From Bacillota bacterium (lineage in GTDB: Bacteria; Bacillota; Sulfobacillia; RBS10-35; JAJYVN01): a stretch of 5,967 nucleotides of DNA. The stretch's first letter is position 1, and each line of letters begins with the position of its first letter. Below, in pieces: positions 1-5,803 of this stretch. Below the pieces are notes generated by a model. That model did no database searches. It was not told where the DNA came from and was given only the letters and a program-made list of their open reading frames with translations. Both the position numbers and the translations under genes were made by a program. The stretch is taken from positions 1-5,967 of the forward strand of contig JAKAUG010000189.1 in NCBI GenBank assembly GCA_021827805.1. The letters are read 5' to 3'.

Positions 1-6
1 TCCGAT

Positions 7-282
7 CTACTCGGCGGAGGCGTACACCAGACGGGACCAGCGCCGACCGCCCCGGGCCAGATAGAGGATCGCCGCCACCAGCACCACGCCGAAGGCCAGA
101 AACCCATTCCATGCCGCCGCGACGTGGAAATACATGATCCGCTGGGAGTCCCCCATGACCTTCTCCGGCGGCGCGTAGATGAGCCCCAGATACATCGAGG
201 CCGTCACCGCCGCCCAGGCCAACCAACCCGGGATCCGCTCCCCCACCGTGGGCCGCCAGCCACCCTCCCGCCCTGCGCGCAC
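7..282 (-). CDS. ccmC: CcmC, haem-handling protein of cytochrome c maturation, N-terminal part only
   Basis: CcmC is a multi-pass membrane protein that attaches haem to CcmE on the outer face of the cytoplasmic membrane. The reading frame gives a hydrophobic segment followed by the CcmC block YAPPEKVMGDSQRIMYFHV, whose His (codon 124-126) matches the conserved haem-ligand His of the first periplasmic loop. A second hydrophobic helix and the family motif YASAE follow. Only about 91 residues are present of the usual 220-250, and the tryptophan-rich WWD domain lies beyond the edge. The start chosen is GTG at 280-282, which has AGGTG six bases upstream. A GTG at 289-291 is an alternative. The frame stays open back to an ATG at 459, but that extension does not resemble CcmC. 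An in-frame TAG at 7-9 directly after YASAE is made partly of adapter-like bases and is probably not real. Family identity is confident; the 3' boundary is not. Confidence 0.85.
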   Translation of the reverse strand: MRAGREGGWRPTVGERIPGWLAWAAVTASMYLGLIYAPPEKVMGDSQRIMYFHVAAAWNGFLAFGVVLVAAILYLARGGRRWSRLVYASAE

Positions 283-288
283 CCCTTG

Positions 289-293
289 CACCT
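289..293 (-). promoter_or_regulatory. Likely ribosome binding site of ccmC
   Basis: AGGTG is read on the minus strand six bases before the GTG at 280-282. It is the best Shine-Dalgarno match near the first CcmC-like residues and is the reason for choosing that start over the GTG at 289-291, which it overlaps. Confidence 0.4.
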
Positions 294-303
294 GGTTAGA
301 AAT

Positions 304-334
304 GTGTACAAACCGATTGCTCGGTCTTCCACAC
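304..334 (-). other. Stem-loop upstream of ccmC
   Basis: On the minus strand the inner stem AGACCGA/TCGGTTT (7 pairs including one G-U) closes a GCAA loop, a GNRA tetraloop, at 310-327. An outer GTGT/ACAC stem (331-334 with 304-307) extends it across a short asymmetric internal loop. The hairpin ends about 21 bases before the ccmC start. No T-run follows, so it is not a convincing intrinsic terminator. It could be part of the ccmC leader RNA. The pairing is visible in the sequence; any function is inference. Confidence 0.4.
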
Positions 335-342
335 GTCCGCCC

Positions 343-385
343 GACCAGGTTTTTGCCCCTTTCGGCCTGAGATTTGCCCCTCTCG
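343..385 (-). repeat. Imperfect tandem direct repeat, 21-base period
   Basis: Two copies of a unit around 22 bases long lie side by side (364-385 and 343-364). Both contain the exact core AGGGGCAAA on the minus strand, and the cores start exactly 21 bases apart. Flanking bases agree partly (CGA, then a final GG). The upstream copy can also fold as GAGA/TCTC around GGGGCAAA (369-384). The 21-base period is two helical turns, which would suit a dimeric regulator bound to one face. An RNA role is equally possible. Confidence 0.4.
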
Positions 386-503
386 GAGCATAGGCGACAG
401 GCGAACTCGGGCTGCGCGGCAGCGCGTGCCGCGCACGTCGGGACTCCCTCCCGGGCCACAGAGCGGACGCGCGGTCCACGTCCCTTGCCAGGATCGGCCC
501 ACT

Positions 504-557
504 CCCGTATGACCGCCCCCTTCTGGGTCCCCGCCGGCCTGTTCGGCCTCCTACGGG
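504..557. repeat. Inverted repeat enclosing two smaller hairpins
   Basis: CCCGTA (504-509) and TACGGG (552-557) are perfect 6-base inverse complements. Between them lie GGCC/GGCC around a 5-base loop and GACC/GGTC around an 11-base loop, giving a possible three-way junction on either strand. On the plus strand TTTTCCCC follows the outer stem. In DNA this GC-rich such pairings arise by chance, so this is only a candidate structure. Confidence 0.25.
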
Positions 558-739
558 TTTTCCCCTGATCCCGCGAACAGCGCCGTCCCCCACCGCGCCC
601 GCCACAGCCTCACCAGGGCCATTGGGAGCCGTCGCGCTCACCCCGCCGCCGACAGCGGGTGAAGTCCCTGGCGCATCACGCGACCAGATCCCGCCACCCG
701 CCGCCTCCGCTCCGCCGCAAGCGTTCGTCCTTCAACCTC

Positions 740-2233
740 CTACGCCTCCGCCACCAGACCAAAGAGTACCGCCGGCAGTGCCCAGAAGAGCAGGGCATAG
801 GCCACCTGCATCCACACCCAGGGCGCCACCGGCCCCGGCGTCCCATCGAGGTACCCCTGCGCGAGCCGGACCGTACCAAGCAGCAGCGGCGAGAGCAGGG
901 GCAGGCTGATCAGCGGCAGGACGGCGCCAGCGCGTGAACCAAGCGCACGGGAAACCACGGCGGCCACCAGCGTGCTCGCGGCGACGAACCCCACGGTGCC
1001 CAACGCCAGCGCCCCGAGCAGCGGCAGCAGCGCGGCCCCTGCCCGCACCTGCAGCAGCAACAGGAAGGCGGGGACCAGCACGGCCTCCGCCAGGACCATC
1101 ACGGCCAAGTGGACCAGGGCCTTGCCATAGAACAGCGCGGCGGGGTCGTGGCCCGCCGCGCGGTACCCGTCCAGGGCATCGTTCTCCCACTCGGTCGCCA
1201 GCGAGGCGCCAAAGGCTGGCAGGCCCGCGAGCATGAGGGCCACCCACAGGATGCCCACAAAGACGGGGCGCAGGTTGACCGTGGTGGGATCCAGCGCCAG
1301 GCCGAAGATCAGGGCCGCCAGCAGTCCAAAGCTGAGCACAAGCCCCAATCGCTCGGACCCCGCGGTCCAGAGCCGACCATCACGCGCCAGCACGGCCCCG
1401 AGCGATCGCCACCAGTCCGCCGCCCCGGCTCCTCCCACGGGGGAGGACACTCGCTCACCGACGCCAAGCGCGGTCGGCCGCCGACGCGGGGCGGAGGCCA
1501 CCACCTGACGGTACCGTTCCACGAACTGATCGGAACGGCCTCGCCAGGGTGCGGCCTCCCCCTGGTCGAGCAGGCGCCCCGCGGCCAGGATGGCGTACCG
1601 GTCGGCGTGCTCCAGCAGGGCCGGGACATCGTGGCCCACGACCACGGCCGCGCCGCCCGAGTCCCGCACGGCCCCCAGCCGCGCCCAGAGGCGCGCCGCG
1701 GCGTCCGGATCCAGACCCGTGGAGGGCTCGTCCGCCAGGACGAGCCGCGGCGATCCGAGCCAGGCCCGGCAGATCGCCAGGCGCTGCACCGTCCCCCGCG
1801 AGAGCCGGTGGACGGGCACACTGGCCGAGAGCCCGAGCCCCTCCGCCGCCAACGCCTCCCCTGCCCGGCCCAGGGGCAGACCAGCCAGGCGGGCCCAGTA
1901 CTCAAGGTTCTCCATGGCGGTCAGTTCCTCGAAGAGAAAGCTCTGGTGCCCCAGCAGCACCGTGCCATCCCCGGCCCGCGGCGGCCGGCCCCAGCGCAGC
2001 ACCGTTCCCTTGGCGGCCGGCACCAGCCCCGCCAGGACCCCGAGGAGCGTGGACTTGCCGGCCCCGTTGGGGCCGAGCAGGGCCAGGATCTCGCCCGCGC
2101 CAAGTTCCAGATCCAGGCCTGCCAGCACGCTCAGGTACCCGTAGGCATAGCAGAGCCCCTTCACCTCAAGGGCGGGGGGATCGGATCCCGCGCCAGGCAA
2201 GGGTGCCGGCGCCTCGCACCAAGAGGTGGCCAC
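740..2233 (-). CDS. CcmA-CcmB fusion: ATPase plus membrane subunit of the cytochrome c maturation ABC transporter
   Basis: In the Ccm pathway CcmA (ATPase) and CcmB (membrane subunit) act with CcmC to release haem-loaded CcmE; they are normally separate proteins. Here one 497-residue frame holds both. Residues 20-230 are CcmA-like: Walker A GPNGAGKST at 54-62, Q-loop Gln97, signature LSRGT at 144-148, Walker B LVLADEP with Asp168/Glu169, D-loop at 173-176 and switch His201. Residues 231-272 form a Pro/Arg/Gly-rich linker. Residues 273-497 match full-length CcmB, with FGLALDPT, GILWVALMLAGL and ATEWENDALDGYRAAG followed by several hydrophobic helices. The GTG start has GGGACGGGGG nine bases upstream and lies 21 bases after the ccmE stop. 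A GTG at codon 24 would clip the first strand of the ATPase. No stop or frame change interrupts the linker, so the fusion is direct in this sequence. A sequencing-derived fusion remains possible. Confidence 0.88.
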   Translation of the reverse strand: MATSWCEAPAPLPGAGSDPPALEVKGLCYAYGYLSVLAGLDLELGAGEILALLGPNGAGKSTLLGVLAGLVPAAKGTVLRWGRPPRAGDGTVLLGHQSFLFEELTAMENLEYWARLAGLPLGRAGEALAAEGLGLSASVPVHRLSRGTVQRLAICRAWLGSPRLVLADEPSTGLDPDAAARLWARLGAVRDSGGAAVVVGHDVPALLEHADRYAILAAGRLLDQGEAAPWRGRSDQFVERYRQVVASAPRRRPTALGVGERVSSPVGGAGAADWWRSLGAVLARDGRLWTAGSERLGLVLSFGLLAALIFGLALDPTTVNLRPVFVGILWVALMLAGLPAFGASLATEWENDALDGYRAAGHDPAALFYGKALVHLAVMVLAEAVLVPAFLLLLQVRAGAALLPLLGALALGTVGFVAASTLVAAVVSRALGSRAGAVLPLISLPLLSPLLLGTVRLAQGYLDGTPGPVAPWVWMQVAYALLFWALPAVLFGLVAEA

Positions 2234-2242
2234 CGCCGCAAA

Positions 2243-2252
2243 CCCCCGTCCC
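2243..2252 (-). promoter_or_regulatory. Likely ribosome binding site of the ccmA-ccmB fusion
   Basis: GGGACGGGGG on the minus strand lies nine bases before the GTG at 2231-2233, inside the 21-base gap after the ccmE stop. It supports the upstream GTG as the start. Confidence 0.35.
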
Positions 2253-2254
2253 GG

Positions 2255-2686
2255 CTAGCCTGCCTTGCTCCACTGGGCCGGGTTCTCGCCAGCGGCGGCC
2301 GCCTGGTAGTGGGATGGGCACTTGACAAGCACCTGGGTGGCGACGAACGTCCCCTGGGGGTTCAGCCGACCGGCCACGACCACGGACAGGCCGGAGGCAA
2401 AGGTGTCGGGCTCGGGCCCATGGTAGACCACGGGCAGGGGCGCGACCGTGGACCCGGCGTAGCGAACCTCGAAGGCCAAGCGCTCCGCGGTCGGGTTCCA
2501 CCGCACGCCCGGTGCGACCTGGCCGTTCACCTGCACGTAGCGACCGGCCTCCGCCGCCCCCAGGGCCCGAAACTGCGGCAGTGTGTAGTAGTAGGTCGTT
2601 GCGGCCCGGATCGAGGTGACCATCAGGATGACCACCGCGACCGCGATGCCCGCCGAACTCAGCGCAAGCACCATGCGCCTGGACAA
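2255..2686 (-). CDS. ccmE: CcmE, haem chaperone of cytochrome c maturation, CXXXY variant
   Basis: CcmE is a membrane-anchored OB-fold protein that binds haem covalently and carries it to the cytochrome haem lyase. From the chosen TTG the protein is 143 residues, within the usual 140-160: SRRM, one membrane anchor (about residues 5-24), the family block TTYYYTLPQF, GRYVQVNGQVAPG, then VVYHGPEPDTF, VVVAGRLNPQGTFVATQVL and the haem-attachment segment VKCPSHY. The residue at the attachment position is Cys123 with Tyr127, not the His of classical HXXXY. CXXXY is the known variant of archaea and some bacteria whose System I lacks CcmH. The tail after Tyr is short. The start is uncertain. TTG at 2684-2686 has a G7 run eight bases upstream, like mdh; ATG at 2672-2674 is next. 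An ATG at 2771-2773 overlaps the sucD stop as ATGA, but its 33-residue extension uses atypical codons (CTA, GTA, TGT) and is unlike the family. Confidence 0.88.
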   Translation of the reverse strand: MSRRMVLALSSAGIAVAVVILMVTSIRAATTYYYTLPQFRALGAAEAGRYVQVNGQVAPGVRWNPTAERLAFEVRYAGSTVAPLPVVYHGPEPDTFASGLSVVVAGRLNPQGTFVATQVLVKCPSHYQAAAAGENPAQWSKAG

Positions 2687-2769
2687 CCGGGTAACCCCCC
2701 CGCCGCGACGCCAACACTGTACTAGAGCGGGCGGCGAGGGGCCAGCCCCGCGGCGTCCAGGCGCGGCGG
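2687..2769 (-). promoter_or_regulatory. sucD-ccmE junction, possible weak promoter
   Basis: If ccmE starts at 2686 this stretch is untranslated. It contains the least GC-rich part of the junction, with TAGTACAGT on the minus strand (TACAGT matches 4 of 6 bases of a -10 box). No -35 hexamer sits at the right distance, and the GGGG/CCCC pair at about 2743-2754 lacks a T-run. It may allow separate expression of the ccm genes, but the evidence is thin. Confidence 0.2.
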
Positions 2770-3666
2770 TCATCCTTCGCGTGCCGTCTCCTCCAGCCGA
2801 CCCAGGGCCTCCCGCACCAGGGGCGCAACCTCCCAGGGCAGGTCGGCGACGTGGACCCCGGCATCCTCAAGGGCGCGACGCTTGCTGGCATAGGTGCCAC
2901 GGCCGCGTTCGATGATCGCGCCGGCGTGTCCCATGCGCTTGCCGGTGGGCGCTGAGGCCCCGGCGAGGTAAGCGACGACGGGCTTGTCGAGTCCCTTGAC
3001 GAACTCTGCGGCCTCCTCCTCCGCGCTGCCGCCGATCTCCCCCACCAGCACCAGCACCCGCGTCTGCTCGTCCTTGGCGAAGCGCTTGAGGGTCTCCACG
3101 AAACTGGTGCCCACCACCCGATCCCCGCCGAGGCCCACCACCGTGCTCTGCCCGAGTCCCGCCTCGGTCAGCGCGGCCACGATCTCGTAGGACAGCGTGC
3201 CCGAACGGGCCAGAACCCCCACCGGGCCCGGGCTGAAGATCCGGCCTGGGGGAATGCCCAGCTTGGCGCGCCCTGCCGGCGTGCACAGGCCGTAGGTGTT
3301 CGGTCCGATCACCACCGCCCGGTGCTCGGCGGCGAAGGCCACCACGTCCATGGCGTCGTGCACCGGAACGTGCTCGGCAATGACCACCACCGGGGACAGG
3401 CCCGCCGCGATCGCCTCCAGCGCGGCATCCCGGACATGTGGGGCCGGGACGAACAGGACCGCGGACGTGGCGCCGTGCTTGTCCACGGCGGCCTGCACGG
3501 TCTCGTAGACCGGCACCCCGCCGACCTCTTCCCCGCCGTGCCCCGGGGACACCCCGGCCACGATGCGCGTCCCGAACTCCAGCATCTGCTGGGTATGGAA
3601 GCGGCCCTGACGGCCGGTGATCCCGGAGACCACAACCTTGGTGCGCTCATCGACCAGGATGCCCAA
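2770..3666 (-). CDS. sucD: Succinyl-CoA synthetase (ADP/GDP-forming) alpha subunit
   Basis: SucD is the CoA-binding and phosphohistidine subunit of the TCA enzyme that converts succinyl-CoA to succinate with ATP or GTP formation. At 298 residues it has normal length. Visible motifs are GITGRQGRFHT (15-25), the phosphate-loop segment LARSGTLSYE (152-161), GQSTVVGLGGD (172-182), GEIGGSAEEEAAEF (209-222) and the active-site segment KRMGHAGAII with catalytic His247. Departures from the family are SPGHGG at 40-45 (usually PGKGG), GPNTYG at 121-126 (usually GPNCPG or GPNTPG) and GGDRVVG at 180-186 (usually GGDP). The TTG start at 3664-3666 is 18 bases after the sucC stop, with a GGGGGTGGG run just upstream and no nearby in-frame ATG. 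Its stop overlaps an ATG as ATGA at 2770-2773. Malate-CoA ligase is a related alternative, but the mdh-sucC-sucD setting favours the TCA enzyme. Confidence 0.93.
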   Translation of the reverse strand: MGILVDERTKVVVSGITGRQGRFHTQQMLEFGTRIVAGVSPGHGGEEVGGVPVYETVQAAVDKHGATSAVLFVPAPHVRDAALEAIAAGLSPVVVIAEHVPVHDAMDVVAFAAEHRAVVIGPNTYGLCTPAGRAKLGIPPGRIFSPGPVGVLARSGTLSYEIVAALTEAGLGQSTVVGLGGDRVVGTSFVETLKRFAKDEQTRVLVLVGEIGGSAEEEAAEFVKGLDKPVVAYLAGASAPTGKRMGHAGAIIERGRGTYASKRRALEDAGVHVADLPWEVAPLVREALGRLEETAREG

Positions 3667-3684
3667 GCGCCCACCCCCACGCCT

Positions 3685-4794
3685 TCAACGCTCTCCCGCC
3701 AGGGCCACCACACGCTCCGCGGCCTCGCGCATGGAGGTGAAGGCTGGGATCCCGGCCTGCTGCAGCAGGGCGGTTCCCTCCTCCTCGTTGGTGCCCACCA
3801 GCCGCACCACCAAAGGCACATCGAGGCCGCGGCGCTCCCTCACCGTGAGGATCGCGCGCGCCACCTCGTCACAGCGGGTGATGCCGCCGAAGATGTTCAC
3901 CAGCACGGCCCTGGGGTGCGTGGAGAGCAGGATCTCAAGCGCGTCGGCCGTGGGACCGGCCGCCGCCCCTCCGCCCGCATCCAGGAAGTTCATCGGCCGC
4001 CCGCCATAGCGCTGCAGGACGTCCACGGTGGCCATCGTGATCCCCGCCCCGTTGGCCATCACCGCGATGTCCCCGTCAAGCTGCACAAAGGCCAAGCCGA
4101 GGGCTCGCACCCGCTCCTCCAGCGGCGTGGCCTCACTGGTGCGCGGCAGCTCCCGCTGGCGCCAGAGGGCATCGTCGTCCACATTGAGGCGCGCGTCAGC
4201 AGCCACCAGGCCCCCGGGCACCACCGCCAGGGGGTTGCACTCCACGAGCTCCGCGTCCCGCTCGACGAACACCCGGTGCAGGCGGGCCGTGATGTCCGCG
4301 AACGCCGCGGCCAGCGACGGCCCGAGCTCAAGCCGCTGAGCCAACTGGCGCGCCTGAAACGGCACCAGGCCCCAGGGGACCTCCAGATGCAGACGGGTGA
4401 TCGCCCGGTCCGGAACCTCCTCGATCTCCATGCCACCCTGCGCGGAGGCGATGAGCACCGGACGCCGCGCCGAGGGATCCACGGCCAGCGCCAGGTACAG
4501 TTCGCGCTCGATCACCAGGCGTTCCTCGCAGAGCACGCTGCGCACCGGCTGCCCGCGGATCTGCATGGTCAGGATCGCCTCGGCGCACTGCGCCGCCTCA
4601 GCCGCCGTCTGGGCCAGGCGGATCCCGCCGGCCTTGCCGCGGCCCCCGACCAGCACCTGGGCCTTGACCGCCACGGGCCCCAGCTCGCGCGCGGCAGCCG
4701 CCGCCTCGTCGGGCGTCGTGCAGACCCTCCCGCGGGGCACGGGCACGCCCGCGGCCCGCAACACATCCTTGGCCATGTGCTCGTACAGCTTCAC
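3685..4794 (-). CDS. sucC: Succinyl-CoA synthetase (ADP/GDP-forming) beta subunit
   Basis: SucC is the nucleotide- and succinate-binding subunit that pairs with SucD in the cytoplasm. The 369 residues are slightly shorter than the usual 385 or so. An ATP-grasp domain fills the N-terminal half: KLYEHMAKDVL at the start, VKAQVLVGGRGKAGG at 43-57, ASAQGGMEIEEV at 116-127, and metal/nucleotide residues in VECNPLAVV (Glu185, Asn187) with Asp200 in AADARLNVDDDAL. The C-terminal ligase domain has DGDIAVMANGAGITMAT (240-256), NFLDAGGGA (269-277), LVNIFGGITRCDEVA (298-312) and VVRLVGTNEEEG (329-340). The start is GTG at 4792-4794, with GGAAGG ten bases upstream. An ATG at 4797-4799 is out of frame and closes after two codons. 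The gene lies 36 bases after mdh and 18 before sucD, as expected for stoichiometric co-expression. Nucleotide preference cannot be read from the sequence. Confidence 0.95.
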   Translation of the reverse strand: MKLYEHMAKDVLRAAGVPVPRGRVCTTPDEAAAAARELGPVAVKAQVLVGGRGKAGGIRLAQTAAEAAQCAEAILTMQIRGQPVRSVLCEERLVIERELYLALAVDPSARRPVLIASAQGGMEIEEVPDRAITRLHLEVPWGLVPFQARQLAQRLELGPSLAAAFADITARLHRVFVERDAELVECNPLAVVPGGLVAADARLNVDDDALWRQRELPRTSEATPLEERVRALGLAFVQLDGDIAVMANGAGITMATVDVLQRYGGRPMNFLDAGGGAAAGPTADALEILLSTHPRAVLVNIFGGITRCDEVARAILTVRERRGLDVPLVVRLVGTNEEEGTALLQQAGIPAFTSMREAAERVVALAGER

Positions 4795-4804
4795 GTCATC
4801 GCCG

Positions 4805-4810
4805 CCTTCC
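4805..4810 (-). promoter_or_regulatory. Ribosome binding site of sucC
   Basis: GGAAGG on the minus strand is ten bases before the GTG at 4792-4794 and lies in the short mdh-sucC gap. It fixes the GTG as the start, since the nearer ATG at 4797-4799 reads only two codons. Confidence 0.5.
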
Positions 4811-4830
4811 GCGGGGCCGGTCCGCCCGGC

Positions 4831-5802
4831 TCAGAAGTCGGGGGGCAGTTCGTCCATGGCGGAGCGCACCTCCGCGGCGGAACGCACGAATGCCTCGCGC
4901 TCCTCTGGCTCCAGCGACACCTCCAGGATGCGCAGCACGCCGCCGGCACCCAGGATCACGGGCACGCCCGTATAGAGGCCCTGGAGTCCATACTCCCCCT
5001 GCAGGTAGGCGGGGGCCGGCAGCACCCGTCCGCGATCGCGCAGCACCGCCGCCACCATTTGGGCCAGGGCCGCGCCCGGGGCGTAAAAGGCGCTGGCGGT
5101 CTTCAACAGGCCCACGATCTCCGCCCCGCCCTGGCGCGTGCGCTGCACGATGCGGTCCAGGCTGTCCTTGGGCAGCAGTTCGGTGAGGGGCACACCCCCG
5201 ACCTGTGCCAGGCGGATCAGGGGCACCATGGTATCCCCGTGGCCTCCGAGGACGAGCGCCTGCACGTCCCGCACGGAGACCCCCAGTTCCTGTGCGATGA
5301 AGGCCCGGAAGCGGGTGGTGTCCAGGATCCCCGCCTGGCCGACAACCCGCTGCGGGGGCAGGCCGGTGGAACGCAGCGCCACATACGCCATCACGTCCAC
5401 AGGGTTGGTGAGCACGATGCAGACGGCGTCCGGCGAGCGGGACATGGCCTGGCGCGCCACCTCGGAAACCACGGCCGTGTTGATCGTCAGCAGGTCGCGC
5501 CGGCTCATGCCGGGCTTGCGCGGGCTGCCGGCGGTGATGACCACCACATCGGAGTCCCGCGTGTCCTCCCAGGACCCCGTGCCCACGATCCGCGCATCCA
5601 CAGCCGCCAGCGGTGTGGCCTCCAACAGATCCAGGGCCTTGCCCTGGGGCAGCCCCTCGACCACGTCGTAGAGCACGACGTCGCCCAGGTCCTCGACCAG
5701 ACACCAGTGCGCGGTGGTGGCTCCGGTCATCCCCGCGCCCACCACGGTGATCTTGTGACGGCGCGGCACCGCCACCACCCCCCCATCGCCAGCGAACCGC
5801 AT
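4831..5802 (-). CDS. mdh: Malate dehydrogenase, LDH-like (NAD-dependent)
   Basis: The enzyme oxidises malate to oxaloacetate in the TCA cycle. The 323 residues show a Rossmann motif ITVVGAGMTGATTA (18-31), Asp46 at the end of strand 2 (favouring NAD), ITAGSPRKPGMSRRDLL (89-105), LTNPVDVMAY (131-140), GILDTTRFR (158-166) and GGHGDTMVP (186-194). Catalytic His188 and Asp161 and substrate-binding Arg164 are present. Arg95 and Arg101 in the RKPGMSR loop mark malate rather than lactate specificity. The ATG at 5800-5802 starts one base after the stop of the upstream gene and has a G7 run six bases upstream. GTG at 5767-5769 (codon 12) is a good alternative: it would give about 312 residues, nearer the family length, and also follows a G-rich stretch. 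It leads the sucCD genes, a common TCA arrangement. Confidence 0.95.
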   Translation of the reverse strand: MRFAGDGGVVAVPRRHKITVVGAGMTGATTAHWCLVEDLGDVVLYDVVEGLPQGKALDLLEATPLAAVDARIVGTGSWEDTRDSDVVVITAGSPRKPGMSRRDLLTINTAVVSEVARQAMSRSPDAVCIVLTNPVDVMAYVALRSTGLPPQRVVGQAGILDTTRFRAFIAQELGVSVRDVQALVLGGHGDTMVPLIRLAQVGGVPLTELLPKDSLDRIVQRTRQGGAEIVGLLKTASAFYAPGAALAQMVAAVLRDRGRVLPAPAYLQGEYGLQGLYTGVPVILGAGGVLRILEVSLEPEEREAFVRSAAEVRSAMDELPPDF

Positions 5803-5803
5803 T

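Larger units (their letters stand above)
283..739. other. Gene-free stretch between ccmAB and ccmC
   Basis: About 457 bases separate the end of the ccmAB ORF from the chosen ccmC start, whereas the other gaps in this gene row are under 100 bases. Open frames cross it on both strands, but their translations are Gly/Arg/Pro-rich, lack any recognisable motif and look like the by-product of high GC. I found no tRNA-like T-loop, no good intrinsic terminator and no sigma-70-type promoter pair. The ccmC-proximal end contains the 343-385 repeat and the 304-334 stem-loop. Further from ccmC, at 504-557, CCCGTA and TACGGG can pair around two smaller hairpins. A leader RNA, a decayed gene or an assembly join are all possible. 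Confidence 0.5.

Noticed and set aside
340..390. Glycine or cyclic-di-GMP riboswitch upstream of ccmC
   Set aside because: Short strings such as CCGAAAGGGGCAA and TCTCAGGC recall parts of these aptamers, but the order, spacing and partner stems do not match either consensus.
283..459. ccmC starting at the ATG at 459
   Set aside because: The 59 extra residues are rich in Arg, Gly and Cys, have no CcmC-like character, and cover the repeat and stem-loop. The GTG at 280-282 has a better Shine-Dalgarno and position.
204..641. Minus-strand ORF of 145 codons in the ccmAB-ccmC gap
   Set aside because: It overlaps the start of ccmC in another frame and is low-complexity Gly/Arg/Pro with no motif.
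1109..2725. Long plus-strand ORF of 538 codons across ccmAB and ccmE
   Set aside because: It is a shadow of the high-GC minus-strand genes: Gly/Arg/Pro/Gln-rich with no domain, and directly opposite well-matched CcmA, CcmB and CcmE.
2743..2754. Intrinsic terminator after sucD (GGGG/CCCC hairpin)
   Set aside because: The stem is only four pairs and no T-run follows on the minus strand.
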